Assembly (NCBI GenBank): GCA_014192545.1
Contig: BJHL01000011.1
Coordinates: 1 to 64,000 of the forward strand
Length of the DNA stretch: 64,000 nucleotides
Reading direction: 5' to 3'
From: Phycisphaerae bacterium
GTDB lineage: Bacteria > Planctomycetota > Phycisphaerae > Phycisphaerales > UBA1924
The notes below the pieces were generated by a model. It made no database searches and was not told the DNA's origin. It saw only the letters and a list, made by a program, of their open reading frames with translations. Positions 7,801-16,794 of the stretch are shown piece after piece. The position numbers and the translations under genes were made by a program. Positions within the stretch are counted from its first letter, which is position 1. Each line of letters begins with the position of its first letter.

Positions 7801-10635
7801 ACAGATTCCCATTGCCAACAGTCGCTGCCACAGGATCTCGCAGAGCATGTTGATCGGGAACCGAGTCGGATAATTGCGCAACAGAACGCCACCTTCAGTG
7901 CCTGGATCTGAGGCGTCACCGTCGAGCCAATCCCTTAGCTGGTTTGCCGCAACCTGGAACCGTTCGCGAAACAGATCTCGAAACGGACGGTCAGCATCCG
8001 ATCGCGGCAGATCCAGGGCAGTTGCAAAGGCTGGATTCGCTGCCTTTACAAGTGATCGCCGAGACTCTTCCTCGCGGCACTCAAACCGGACGAAGGACTC
8101 CAGTACGGTCCGGAGTTGCCGCGTGCCGCGCACGAGTTCCCCTCGCACAACATCGCGGAAGTGGTCTTGCTCGATTCCCGCCGAGAGCTTCGCGGCATCG
8201 CCGCGGCTGTCAGAGAACACAACCAGCTTCCGCGCACTCTTGCTGGCGATCTGAGCTGGCAGTTCACGGAGTAATGCCCCTGCAATCACCTGTGCTGCCT
8301 TGCTGAAGCCCGTGCGATGGTTGCGTAGCGGACTCTTCAGCCCGTGCTGGCGTTTGCGGAAGTCCGCATCGCAACGAGGACACTTGTGCGGGAGGGCCTG
8401 TGCCGCGAGAGCGACCTGTCCGCCCCGGGTCGCCTGCCAGAGCCAGGCATTGGCCCCTCGGGTGCCGGCGGTGTGGTGCACGTAGCCGCTCCGTTGATCG
8501 AAATTCACCTGTCGCCAATTGCACGCAACACCCTGATTTGTCCAGCCGGTATCGAGCGGGGTCTGATCGCTTGGCCACAGCAACCAATATCGGCCGTGTG
8601 TTTGCTGCTGTGCCGCACGGTCAGGGAGTCCTTCCAAGTCGGGCTCGTCTGCAGTAAGGAAGTCCCGGTCGGCCCCATTAACTTGCGTCTTGCGCCGGTG
8701 GCCGCCGAGGAGCACGTCACCGCACACTTCGCAGACAACGACCTCCAATACGCGGCTCCCGCAGTCCGGACAGGCAAGCGACGGCGCACCGAGGAGCTTT
8801 CCGACCCGAGGGCGCTCGGGTCCCCGGAACTCTTGAGGTACGCCTGGGCACGCCGCATTGGTACAGGCCCAAAGGTTGCTGAGGTTGTCGAAGAAGATGT
8901 GACCACGGACCGGCTGCAATGATCGACCAGGGTTGGAAGGATCTTCCGCGACCGCAAGCGCAAGCAGTAGTCCACGGAGTGATCGACTTGGCTCATCGCG
9001 ATCGGCTCCATCTCGACGGAGCCGTTGCGCATCGGTGCCAAAGATCCGGTCGTCCACGCGGAGCACGTCGGTGGCGCGAACGTTTGAAAGCGTGCCGGGA
9101 GTCTCGAAGTGTTCGTCGCAGGCCGCACGGAGTGCTTCGTGGGCGCCGATGGTGCAGAGGGAGCGACCTAGACGGAGCTTTGCACTGCCAGGTTCCGGCG
9201 ATGCGCCGGTCAGTTCCACCGCGAGCTGCTCTGCGGCGCGAGTGAGTTCATCGGATTGAACCTCAGGCGGCTCGAGGGTCGCCAATGGATCCGCCTGTAC
9301 CCGGTCAGCAAACCTAGCGAGAGCTTCTGCGGCATGGCGCACTCTGGACATTCCCTCGCGCCGCGGCGAGGTTTGGTCGGCAGATATCGGGATGGCGAAT
9401 CGGTCTGGATCGCGACCGAAGAAGTGCTCCAGGAATCGACGAGACTCATCGTCCGTCCCCAGGCTTGCCGAGGTGGCCACGATCCGAAGCTGGTCAGGCC
9501 GCCGCGTAAGACCGAGCCGCTCAAGGAGCAGACGAATCACATAGGCCACTTCGGTTCCCGCAGAACCGCGATATGCGTGCAGCTCGTCAACTACAAGAAA
9601 GAACGTGTTGTCTGGTGAACGCTCAATCCACCTTCGCGTCGCATCCAACAGATCGTTCTCTGCTGATCGCATGAGAGCGATGTTCAGCATCGAGTAGTTT
9701 GTGATAAGCACGTCCGGCGGCGTCGCCTGCATGTCCCAGCGAGACCAAAGCTCCGCTCCTGCCGCGTCCTGCATGAAGTACCTGAGCTCGTGATCGAGTT
9801 TACGGGCCTCTCCACGCCGCTCGCGATCGTCGTCCTCGGATAGCAGCTGGTCGAGTTGATCGCTCGCGGCAGCCATGCTTCGCAGTCGCGGTCTGAGCTT
9901 GTCAGACAGTGTTCTGGCCTGCCTCGCGTCACCGACGCGGTCGGGGCGCTGACCAGCAACTGGCGTAAGGCCGGTGTATCGACCGAAAGTCACCCGGTTG
10001 CCCCCACGCGCCGTGTCGAGCCAGCGTCGAGTACTAGGTGCTTCGAGACACTGACGGAGCCGACGCAGCTGGTCTTCGACCAGCGCATTTAGTGGATAGA
10101 GGATCATCCCACGGACTGCATGCTGGTCGGCGGCGGCCCGCCCGGTCCGTCCCCACTGCTGCTCCCAGAGACCGGCTGACTCAAACCACCGCCGCGGCGC
10201 TGCCTCGGGAATGCATGTCCGCCACTGCCGACTCTCCGCAGCAATGGTCGCCAACAGTGGTAGAAGGAAGCACTCCGTCTTGCCCGAGCCCGTGCCGGTC
10301 GTGACGACGATGTCCTTGCGCTGGAGAACCACCGCTTCCAGCGATTGCCACTGGTGACGATAAAGTGTCCGCCCCTCAGCAAAGATTGGACTAGCCAAAT
10401 GCGAAAGGTCTTCCATGCCTGCACCCAAACGCGTGCTTGCTTGGGCGAGCGTGAGGCCGGACGACTCGTAGACCGGCGTGGGTTCCAGCAAGAGTGGCCG
10501 CGATACCGATAGGCGTCCCTGCAGCAGGCGTGCGCGCTCAGCAGCAAGCAGGGGGCTTGACAGTGGGAACGCGGATTGAAGATAGAGTTCATAGACGCGC
10601 TTTAGGCGGAGCGCCGAGCCGACAGCGTCGATCAT
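4843..10635 (-). CDS. Giant DEAD-type helicase with zinc-binding motifs and DUF1998-like C-terminus
   Basis: A 1930-residue SF2 helicase. RecA-like domain 1 has Walker A TGTGSGKT (113-120), a DELH box near residue 350 (VVDELHAYRGSAGTEVAYV) and motif III ATSASLG. The middle carries several CxxC pairs (CTNAACPG, CPDCGS, CEVCGD, CPRCDAD, CSQCRSG, CVECGG), likely zinc sites. RecA domain 2 has TTTMEAGVDIGAL and QQRVGRAGRRGAG. The C-terminus has further cysteine pairs (CAACQH, CPVCGE) and ends with CGASCPRCLREYGN and HGLLDWR, the signature of DUF1998-bearing helicases such as DruE and DrmB. Size matches DruE-like proteins, but the partner genes are not those of described Druantia types. It overlaps the previous gene by 4 bases (ATGA), so the two are coupled. 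Probably the motor of a defence system. Confidence 0.82.
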   Translation of the reverse strand: MIDAVGSALRLKRVYELYLQSAFPLSSPLLAAERARLLQGRLSVSRPLLLEPTPVYESSGLTLAQASTRLGAGMEDLSHLASPIFAEGRTLYRHQWQSLEAVVLQRKDIVVTTGTGSGKTECFLLPLLATIAAESRQWRTCIPEAAPRRWFESAGLWEQQWGRTGRAAADQHAVRGMILYPLNALVEDQLRRLRQCLEAPSTRRWLDTARGGNRVTFGRYTGLTPVAGQRPDRVGDARQARTLSDKLRPRLRSMAAASDQLDQLLSEDDDRERRGEARKLDHELRYFMQDAAGAELWSRWDMQATPPDVLITNYSMLNIALMRSAENDLLDATRRWIERSPDNTFFLVVDELHAYRGSAGTEVAYVIRLLLERLGLTRRPDQLRIVATSASLGTDDESRRFLEHFFGRDPDRFAIPISADQTSPRREGMSRVRHAAEALARFADRVQADPLATLEPPEVQSDELTRAAEQLAVELTGASPEPGSAKLRLGRSLCTIGAHEALRAACDEHFETPGTLSNVRATDVLRVDDRIFGTDAQRLRRDGADRDEPSRSLRGLLLALAVAEDPSNPGRSLQPVRGHIFFDNLSNLWACTNAACPGVPQEFRGPERPRVGKLLGAPSLACPDCGSRVLEVVVCEVCGDVLLGGHRRKTQVNGADRDFLTADEPDLEGLPDRAAQQQTHGRYWLLWPSDQTPLDTGWTNQGVACNWRQVNFDQRSGYVHHTAGTRGANAWLWQATRGGQVALAAQALPHKCPRCDADFRKRQHGLKSPLRNHRTGFSKAAQVIAGALLRELPAQIASKSARKLVVFSDSRGDAAKLSAGIEQDHFRDVVRGELVRGTRQLRTVLESFVRFECREEESRRSLVKAANPAFATALDLPRSDADRPFRDLFRERFQVAANQLRDWLDGDASDPGTEGGVLLRNYPTRFPINMLCEILWQRLLAMGICPGGCGSDVLSWRDAQSRRDYSWPECFDWSGPRARERWGQNSGLFDAHLTRMRRGLMAEIMYVLFPHRARTFEGLGLGRVTIASIAGQSAEHLGCAESVIRRLALRRNYVGAAYFEQGNAAPGLPSGPKSWATAYMNDAAQCAAVEALLLQSQVLVPGDALPTEKKPGLDPEKLMLDLTPPTDGIVNRCSQCRSGYFARGNGRCVECGGRLQAEPARNGPSASDYFAYLADDRRQAFRLHAEELSGQTDQEDKPDRQRRFQDVFVPRELPQVDGIDLLSVTTTMEAGVDIGALLSVMLANMPPERFNYQQRVGRAGRRGAGVSLAVTLCRGRSHDAYYFEHAEKITGDRPPPPFIDPTNRAIFRRVLTEECLRQAFRAARAGQPPAAGESVHGEFGDAADWAGERADLIAWMAGHGAELRSAAEVLAARMRLTLPTELSSFLDSEVSWVQSQLPPAIDAFVADPTLTQEALSERLAHAGVLPLFGFPTRIRLLHTQLPTRAMPWPPEHGTVDRALDIAIGQFAPGSETVKDKRVHTAAGVVRLVPVGDQLMAKPGFVPAIGEPNVTIGRCAACQHLGYGPTRVDPPASGSPPAKSNCPVCGEQEFQFIDAREPTGFFSNFSPRDYDGLFEFFPRATKPSLSLSVVPQTTRIPGTHADVAVVSDRIVTLNDNGGAGGFDFQPSTLLRWQNPVQQDGRAAWAVFDDTTSNDSGFHNFGQPIGPGHRLALLDRRRTDVLLVDIGAWPEGVLADPRRPEGRAAWYSLAFLLRKAAAILLDIRSSEIDVGIRTYGQPGAVRAQAFLCDCLENGAGYCSRLGEPQQFQALLRCAFEMAMGSPAGGPAWVSPEHAGGCGASCPRCLREYGNLPYHGLLDWRMGFDMLRILRDGAATTVDLRTPIREGLENPWLRLVEGGGDVLAGPARAFGFAPSDEGSGRRFVKDGVILIESHPLWIESHPVLQAARSSYGPGVRSVNPYRVGRRPGDIAAQ

Positions 10636-11993
10636 GACGAGGCCCCCTCTGCAGAAATGTTTTCGAGTTCAACTTCTAGTTTCGGGGCCAACAAGCGGGC
10701 GATGTCGCTCGCAGCAGCGAATAGCCTGCCCTTGCCAGGAACCCACGATGGGAGTTTGCCGGTCGCGAGTACCAACGGGCGCTCGTAAACCCGTGGCCAC
10801 GGCTGGTCGACCGGAATAATGACATCGCTGTTGCAGCAAAAGGCGCGGAGGCCAGAAGAGCGCTGTGCCAAATAGCTCATGCCATACCAGTCGCAACGAG
10901 TCCAAGCGCCGGAGCCGTCGCAGTAGGCCCGAACGACCGTTGTATAGCCATGACGAAACGTTAAGCGGTACAGCCCCTGGCCGACCCCCAACTTGCCGTT
11001 GATCGACTCCGGGCGAACGGTCGTCGCTTGCCCGTCGACGGCGATTCTCTCGACGATGTCGGTGGCCGCAAGATCTGGGTGGTAGCTGTTCCGCACGTTT
11101 GCGTACCACCGGTCCCAGGTCGGGAAGCTGGCAGCGATACTCCTGCATGCCTCCCCCAGCAGCGGAATCTGCATGGCATCGACCGTCACCAACCGAGTTG
11201 CCAACTGCTCGGTGCTCGGCAAGAGCGTCACAACTGTTGGGCCGCCGCGCTGTAGCAAGCGTTCGATGGGCAATACTGCAGCGAGCTGCTCGAGTAGACG
11301 GTCGCAGCGTTGACCACACAAGAACCAACCGCCGCGGACGTCGCCGACGATCGCAGGCGGAGTTATCGCCCATCGATTGCCGTCCGCCGACACCTCGATA
11401 TGACCTAGGAGTTGAAGGCGTCCAAGCACATCTCCAGCCTTCGTTGACGCGTCCAGTCCAAGCGAGCGGCAGGCATCCGCGAATTGGGGCCACGTGCCTG
11501 ACACCTGAACCGAGAGCCATGCCAGGAGGCGATCGAACCTAATCGTGGCCTCTTGGTTCTCCACCGTTTCGTTCGCCCGAGCGTTTGCATCTCTGGCCGA
11601 TTCAACGTCTGCGGGATCGGGTGGCGGCGCACGCTCGACGTGCACAACTGGATCCCCGCTGACGAGAGATTCCTGCGTCCAATTCACCGCCTGCGCTTCG
11701 GGCAAGACCGAGCGGGAAAAGTCTCCGGGTGCGATGAGTCGAAAACCGAGGCGCTCGACGAACGGCTCTGCATCAAACGGAAGCTCCGGCACGGTCGCCC
11801 CGCCGTGCGGGCGAGGATCCGCGAAGCCAATCGCGCAGTAGACGCCATTGCCGGCCTTGACCCGTCCCCATGATTTCTCCAGTCGAATTGAATCGATCTC
11901 CTGCAGGCAACCGAGGCGGCGTGCAGTCTCTCGAATGCGGGACGGCAGGTCGCCGCGCTTTGTCAGTTGCCCCACGAGGTACCAGCTGCTCAT
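10632..11993 (-). CDS. Unrecognised operon protein, second gene of the DUF1998-helicase system
   Basis: A 453-residue protein of no family I recognise. The N-terminus (MSSWYLVGQLTKRGDLP) is well folded-looking, and the middle (about residues 150-215, FDRLLAWLSVQVSGTWPQF to WAITPP) has the feel of a winged-helix or small DNA-binding module. No nuclease, ATPase or membrane motif is visible. It overlaps both neighbours by 4 bases (ATGA at each end), which implies equal expression and probably physical association with the 630-residue protein and the giant helicase. It could be a specificity or adaptor subunit; that is inference from context only. Confidence 0.7.
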   Translation of the reverse strand: MSSWYLVGQLTKRGDLPSRIRETARRLGCLQEIDSIRLEKSWGRVKAGNGVYCAIGFADPRPHGGATVPELPFDAEPFVERLGFRLIAPGDFSRSVLPEAQAVNWTQESLVSGDPVVHVERAPPPDPADVESARDANARANETVENQEATIRFDRLLAWLSVQVSGTWPQFADACRSLGLDASTKAGDVLGRLQLLGHIEVSADGNRWAITPPAIVGDVRGGWFLCGQRCDRLLEQLAAVLPIERLLQRGGPTVVTLLPSTEQLATRLVTVDAMQIPLLGEACRSIAASFPTWDRWYANVRNSYHPDLAATDIVERIAVDGQATTVRPESINGKLGVGQGLYRLTFRHGYTTVVRAYCDGSGAWTRCDWYGMSYLAQRSSGLRAFCCNSDVIIPVDQPWPRVYERPLVLATGKLPSWVPGKGRLFAAASDIARLLAPKLEVELENISAEGASS

Positions 11994-13882
11994 TGGGCGA
12001 CCTCACCTTCAATGCACGCGGGATCCGCCTCGCATCTGGGGCCACAGAGTCTGAGCGCCCGCGGTGCGCCGGCGACGGATGTCCAGAGTCCGGTGGACGG
12101 CCGTTGGATCGCAAGATCTTGCCATGCACGCACTACGAGGCGACGCTGGCAAATTTCCCTCTCGTCGCCAGGCTCCCCGGAGAGCCCCTGCAGCACGTAA
12201 AGTCCGGGGCGCAGTTCCGGAGGCAAGCGGAATGGTTGGCCTCGCCTTCCCTGCAGCTCGCGAGTTTCCTGGGGAGCATGCTTGTCAAGCGGCGCGATGC
12301 GAAGTATCAGCGGGTCGGCTTCAGTGACGATCGAAAGATCGGGCAGGCAGCCTTCCATAAACGCGCCCCGCTCTTCAGGGACACGTAGACCCGACTCGAA
12401 TCGGATTGTGTCGCTGGCCTCAGGGGAGAGCCGGAGGTAGAGCTCCGGGTCTACGCCGGCTGGGGCTTCTGAAGGCCAGGGGCTAATGAGTATGCGGCAA
12501 CGCCTGTATTCTCGCCAACCAGGCATCGTTTCCGCGTTTCCCTGCCAATCGAGAAAGCCGAGCTCCTTCAATCGCTGCATCGACGCAATGACCGCGTCGG
12601 TCCTTTGACCGGCCAGTCGGACTACCACCATTACACGTTCATCGGGATCAGGCTTGCGATCGCTTACTAGAAGCTGATCAGTTGGTGCGGTGGGATCTGG
12701 TGCTAAGACCCAAAACTGACGGTCCGGCAAGTCCAGGCTCGCAACTCCTGGATAGTTCTCCACGACAAAGCTCGCCGGCGCGAGACTTGGAAGCGGCTCG
12801 CCAATCGGTTGAAACCACTGCGGATCCTCGGAAGCCAACAGTTCCCACGATCGATCATTGATCACCACTCGGCCGCCAGCGCAGTCCCTTCCGCGCCTAG
12901 GACGAGAAGGTCGCAGGCGGTAATCGACAGTGCCGTCGAGGGCGGCCTCTCGAACAAGTCCGGCACCGAGGGTTGGCCGAACCGAGCGTGTGTCGATTCC
13001 GGTCGCGATGGCGGATGCGTCGGAGCCGGTCACTGCCAGCGTGTAAATCTCGAAGCACTCCGCAAGGAACTCCTCCCTGAACGCTGCAGGGAATCGATGT
13101 CCTCCAACTCGGTCGCGGCCGAGCACGCGATCGGTGATCCCCTGCCAAAGGTGCGGAGCTCTCTTCACCCGCTGTCTGAGCCAGAAGTCGAACGCCTCCT
13201 GATCGAGAAAGTCGGACAACTGCCGAGCTTCGATAGCAGGCCCAAAAACGTGTTCAATTAAGTAGATCTTTTCTGACCTGCTAAGCGTTGCCTGACTGAT
13301 GGGGTACATTCGGAACTTTTCGCGTGGACCCTGCCCCCGGCGGGCGGTCGGCGCAAACCCTTGAGTCAGCAACCACGAGTTCCACACTCTCCAAAGCGGC
13401 TCTTCACATCTCTCGCCTGAGGGCATCTTGAGATCTTGACGGTTTTGCGCTGGCTGCGTCCTCTGCGGCCACAGCAACTTTGAAAGCGACAAATAGAACC
13501 TGTCATCGCCGGCCGCGCCTCGTTCACCCGCGGCAAGAACCAGAAATGCGAGGAACCCCACGCCGAGCGGACGGCCAGACTCGTCTACGCCCTCGATACT
13601 CCGAACGTTGATGCGTCCGTCGACGACACACCGCTCCCGCACGGCAGTCACGAACCGATCGCAGGCCCTTGGTCCGTCACAGAGATCACAGGTGACGGCA
13701 ATTTGAGCCAAACGCTCCGCGTCGACCGCGAGAAAGACGGGCTCATCGGTGATGCAGCCACCGATCACCGTAGTGATGATCGCGTCGTTCCATCTGAGGT
13801 ATTCGTCACGGGTAGTCAACTCGCTTAACCTTCCAGACGACTTGGAGCCTCCCCGGTTGCACGTACGGGCGGCCGGCGGCAC
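11990..13882 (-). CDS. Unrecognised operon protein, first gene of the DUF1998-helicase system
   Basis: About 630 residues, no family recognised. A hydrophobic run (VGFLAFLVLAAG, near residue 105) is too short and too embedded to be a convincing membrane span. There are cysteine pairs near residue 75 (CDLCDGPRAC) and near the C-terminus (CGPRC). The region around residues 170-300 (YPISQATLSRSEKIYLIEHVFGPA) looks alpha-helical; the last 250 residues look beta-rich. The longest frame starts at a GTG with no ribosome binding site; a TTG at 13819 has a GGAAGG site and may be the real start. It leads the operon, so the promoter lies in 13883-13945. A target-sensing role is possible but unsupported by motifs. 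Confidence 0.7.
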   Translation of the reverse strand: MPPAARTCNRGGSKSSGRLSELTTRDEYLRWNDAIITTVIGGCITDEPVFLAVDAERLAQIAVTCDLCDGPRACDRFVTAVRERCVVDGRINVRSIEGVDESGRPLGVGFLAFLVLAAGERGAAGDDRFYLSLSKLLWPQRTQPAQNRQDLKMPSGERCEEPLWRVWNSWLLTQGFAPTARRGQGPREKFRMYPISQATLSRSEKIYLIEHVFGPAIEARQLSDFLDQEAFDFWLRQRVKRAPHLWQGITDRVLGRDRVGGHRFPAAFREEFLAECFEIYTLAVTGSDASAIATGIDTRSVRPTLGAGLVREAALDGTVDYRLRPSRPRRGRDCAGGRVVINDRSWELLASEDPQWFQPIGEPLPSLAPASFVVENYPGVASLDLPDRQFWVLAPDPTAPTDQLLVSDRKPDPDERVMVVVRLAGQRTDAVIASMQRLKELGFLDWQGNAETMPGWREYRRCRILISPWPSEAPAGVDPELYLRLSPEASDTIRFESGLRVPEERGAFMEGCLPDLSIVTEADPLILRIAPLDKHAPQETRELQGRRGQPFRLPPELRPGLYVLQGLSGEPGDEREICQRRLVVRAWQDLAIQRPSTGLWTSVAGAPRALRLCGPRCEADPACIEGEVAQ

Positions 13883-13941
13883 TGCGGGAGTTTACGGCCT
13901 GTTTGGGGGGAAATGGCCGACGGTCGCGGACTAGAGCATTC

Positions 13942-14040
13942 CTACCCCAAGCCTAGCGAGTAGCCGCAGCGGCGAAAGCAGTTGGCGGCGTCATTGGGAG
14001 TGACTTTGTCGAGCACGCTTTGCATCGTGCGCCAGAGGTC
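13942..14040 (-). pseudogene. IS630-type transposase C-terminal remnant
   Basis: On the minus strand the frame ends in LDLWRTMQSVLDKVTPND, then NCFRRCGYS and a stop. This pattern (LW, aspartate/proline, then an NxFxxxGY ending) is the usual C-terminus of IS630-family transposases. Upstream of about 14040 the similarity stops and the plus strand becomes RepB-like, so only the last 30 or so codons survive. It is debris at a recombination junction between two defence cassettes. Short, so the family call is moderate. Confidence 0.5.
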
Positions 14041-14226
14041 AAGCGCGAGCGCCTCCAGCCGCGAGTTCCGCCTGGTGGAGAAGTCGTACGGCCAGAACAC
14101 GCTGCATCTCGTGCTCGGCTCGCCTATTTCAGGAAGATGCTGGAGAACGCGGGAGTTGTCCGCTACCTCTCCCAACACCACGCCGATGTGCTCGGCAAGT
14201 TGCAAAAGCTCAAGGAGCTAGGGTAG
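14036..14226 (+). pseudogene. Frameshifted RepB-family C-terminal remnant
   Basis: The plus strand first reads EFRLVEKSYGQNTLHLVL in one frame and then, after a shift near 14118, AYFRKMLENAGVVRYLSQ and HHADVLGKLQKLKELG in another. These two pieces align in order with the C-terminus of the intact RepB-like protein at 1876-2775 (MIEESHGKNTLNLVLAVAYL, GVVKYLSQRHPDILGEF). The nucleotide sequences differ enough that this is a relative, not a recent copy. It ends 56 bases before the convergent 408-residue gene, the same layout as at the intact copy. Confidence 0.75.
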
Positions 14227-14282
14227 TCATCTTTTCTCAGGAGATCGCAAGCATCTGTTGCCAACGACCTGCAAACGAGTGG

Positions 14283-15509
14283 CTATGCCTGCTCAATCGC
14301 AAGTACAAGATCCATCCCATCTTCCCGAACACCCATGACGCGGTAACCAACATCCGCCACGATCACTTTATCACCATTGGCTGGCTTCTGAACGCACGAC
14401 GTCTTAGGCACGCGTAGCTGTGTTCCACGCGCCCCCTCGACGACGCCGTGCGCGTGGAACACACGCTGTATGGCGCCCATTCCGCCCTGCTGTCGCAAGT
14501 ACTGAAGCCCTTCAAGGACACCTTCGTAAAGCGTTCTCATATGTGCACTCCAGACTTCGCGTGACCGATTGGTGCTCGCAAAGATTGTCGCAAGGGCTTC
14601 TAGTACGCAATCTCGCTCCATGCCCTCGCGCTCTTCAAAGAGCAGGCTGAACGGATTGGGCTCCCCTAATCGACGGGCCTCCCTCTGCAGGCTGATGCCG
14701 GACTCCAACAGTTGATGCCCATTCATTGCCGCCAGGGTATACAGCCCCCTCGGCTCGGCAACTCCAGGATCCCCAATCCAGAATAGCGAGTGCTTAGGAG
14801 GTGTCACGTTTGCAATTGGAAACCCGTCGCGTATTTCGTTCTCAAGTTCAACAGGCGACAGACGATCCACTCCCGCAGCTCGCACGTACTTCAGCGCTGT
14901 TACTGGCCGAGAGGCCACGAGCAAGTCAACAAGAGAATCAGAATCTGGACCGTCGTCCATGGTGCAGAACATTCCGGCAGCCACATAGCGATTCCACGCG
15001 CTCTCGGTGGCCCCGGGTGGACAGGGATAAGAAGCCAGAACGTGATAGAACAGGTCCACCAACCCTATCCAGTCGTTGTTGTATCTGAATCCCGCCTGAA
15101 GGCAAATGATCGCGCTGATGACGGACAGCGCTCTTGAGGACTCGCCGCTGATCGTCGGTACAGCAAGTGCCTTACCGACTGCGTAAGCACAATAACCCAA
15201 ACGGGAATGTACATCCTGCCCGGAGACTGTCAACTCCCAACCTGGCGGAATCGAAGATCTGGAAGCGCCGCTGTCGCGACTGTTAACCAACGCACCTCTG
15301 AGGAAACCGGAGTCGAAGAGCTCGCCGGCCCGTGTGCGTTCATTTGCTCCCACGCTTCCTTCGACACCAGAGATCGCATCCTGGAAGCCGCGAGCAGTTC
15401 GAAACGCAGCATCCTGGGGCTGGCTGAGGACCTGCTCGGACCACCTGGTCCAAGTGTCTCGGATCAGTTGATCGGGATAGACGTATAGCGGCACATGCAC
15501 TCGGGGCAT
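14283..15509 (-). CDS. Unrecognised 408-residue protein, last gene of the McrBC/methyltransferase operon
   Basis: Family unknown. Start ATG at 15509 chosen because GGAGAAG lies 7 bases upstream; it begins four bases after the preceding methyltransferase stop. The sequence opens with PRVHVPLYVYPDQLIRD, has a central alanine-rich helical region (residues about 110-200) and ends in a small beta-like segment (NGDKVIVADVGYRVMGV) followed by DLVLAIEQA. No signal peptide, ATPase or nuclease motif seen. Co-transcription with two DNA methyltransferases and McrBC suggests an accessory subunit of the restriction system, perhaps in target recognition. That is inference. Confidence 0.7.
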   Translation of the reverse strand: MPRVHVPLYVYPDQLIRDTWTRWSEQVLSQPQDAAFRTARGFQDAISGVEGSVGANERTRAGELFDSGFLRGALVNSRDSGASRSSIPPGWELTVSGQDVHSRLGYCAYAVGKALAVPTISGESSRALSVISAIICLQAGFRYNNDWIGLVDLFYHVLASYPCPPGATESAWNRYVAAGMFCTMDDGPDSDSLVDLLVASRPVTALKYVRAAGVDRLSPVELENEIRDGFPIANVTPPKHSLFWIGDPGVAEPRGLYTLAAMNGHQLLESGISLQREARRLGEPNPFSLLFEEREGMERDCVLEALATIFASTNRSREVWSAHMRTLYEGVLEGLQYLRQQGGMGAIQRVFHAHGVVEGARGTQLRVPKTSCVQKPANGDKVIVADVGYRVMGVREDGMDLVLAIEQA

Positions 15510-15513
15510 CTCG

Positions 15514-16794
15514 TTACTTCTCCAGCACGACAACGTGTTCGTACTCGATCTTGCCACCTTGATTCTGTCGAGGAATCGACGTGCGGTGATCTCGAATGCG
15601 GTATTTGTAGTAGTGCACCCACTTGAACCCGACGGACTCTCCGAGCGAGGCGATGATCTTGTGCGTCGGCACAGAGACTTTGCGAATTACTCCGTCCCCA
15701 ACGATGACATGGTACCTACCGCCTGCCCCAAGCGTCCGATGCACACACTGGAGATTGTTGAGCATGTCAGCGAAGTACCCCCTCACCGTTCTCGCGCGAG
15801 GAGCGTCGTCAATTTCGATCTGACGACACAGATGCCCGACTGCTGCCTCGACAACGTCGTCCTGCGCTGCGCGGGCCCGAGCCGGATCACCAATCTGCCC
15901 GCGCCGCAATTCTGCAAATACCGGGTCGCTCCCGCAGTCGACCCACGCACTTTCAATCTTAATGCATCGAACGTAGTCCAGTGCATTGGCATAGGGCGGC
16001 GAGGTAATGGCAACCGTGATCGGCTTTGTCGACTTCCGAAACTTTGCAGCATCCGTTCCAAGCCACTGCACGCGTGATCTACTCGGTACCAGAGTCCCCT
16101 CGTTGCATTCGGCTACTGCAGCGATGTGTGCAGCAAAACTCTTTGCAAATGCAACCGCAACGGGCGTTGCCTGCTTGATGTACTTTGTAGAAATATAGGG
16201 CTTCAGTGTCTGACGCTCGGCTTGCGAACACGGGCGAACCATGTCGGCCAACACAATACGGAAGAAGTTGCGACTCGGACTGTCTTCTGCAGTGGCGCTA
16301 TAAATCGCGGTCTTGAGCCTGAGGAGATCTCTATACTGTGCAGGCGTGAACCAGGACTCAATGCGTTGCAGTTGTGGAGCCAGACTCTCGTCCTGTTTAG
16401 TGCCAAGCCATTTACTTTCGATGCCGTGGAAACACTCCGTCAGCTCCGAGATCAGCTCGTGATTGTACCTGTAGAGCCGTACTTCCGTGATCAATCTGGC
16501 GAGCGGATCGATCTCGACGCCATATATGGTGCAACCCTGCATGGTGGCTTCTACAGCAGTAGTCCCGGAGCCCATAAATGGATCGAGAACGCTCACGCCC
16601 CGCGCGTGCTCTTGGCAGAGTTCCCGAATAATGGCTCTCGGCACAAGGCAGATGCTGCGGGCAGGATAACGATTGAAGATCCGATGTGAACCCTGGCGGA
16701 AAGTGCGGGTATTGGGAAACAAGATCTCCTCGCCCCAGGCTAGCGCTGATGGTGTGAAATCGATACATGGGTTGTTCACTGTGGCCTGCGGCAT
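15514..16794 (-). CDS. DNA amino-methyltransferase (SPPY type) 1
   Basis: A 426-residue AdoMet-dependent DNA methyltransferase. Motif I VLDPFMGSGTTAVEA is near residue 70 and catalytic motif IV TSPPYANALDYV near residue 265. Motif I comes first, and about 190 residues lie between them, which leaves room for an inserted recognition region. S-P-P-Y catalytic motifs are typical of N4-cytosine methylases, although N6-adenine cannot be excluded. It overlaps the end of the other methyltransferase by 19 bases. The pair would protect host DNA from the linked McrBC nuclease, possibly each modifying one strand of an asymmetric site. Confidence 0.88.
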   Translation of the reverse strand: MPQATVNNPCIDFTPSALAWGEEILFPNTRTFRQGSHRIFNRYPARSICLVPRAIIRELCQEHARGVSVLDPFMGSGTTAVEATMQGCTIYGVEIDPLARLITEVRLYRYNHELISELTECFHGIESKWLGTKQDESLAPQLQRIESWFTPAQYRDLLRLKTAIYSATAEDSPSRNFFRIVLADMVRPCSQAERQTLKPYISTKYIKQATPVAVAFAKSFAAHIAAVAECNEGTLVPSRSRVQWLGTDAAKFRKSTKPITVAITSPPYANALDYVRCIKIESAWVDCGSDPVFAELRRGQIGDPARARAAQDDVVEAAVGHLCRQIEIDDAPRARTVRGYFADMLNNLQCVHRTLGAGGRYHVIVGDGVIRKVSVPTHKIIASLGESVGFKWVHYYKYRIRDHRTSIPRQNQGGKIEYEHVVVLEK

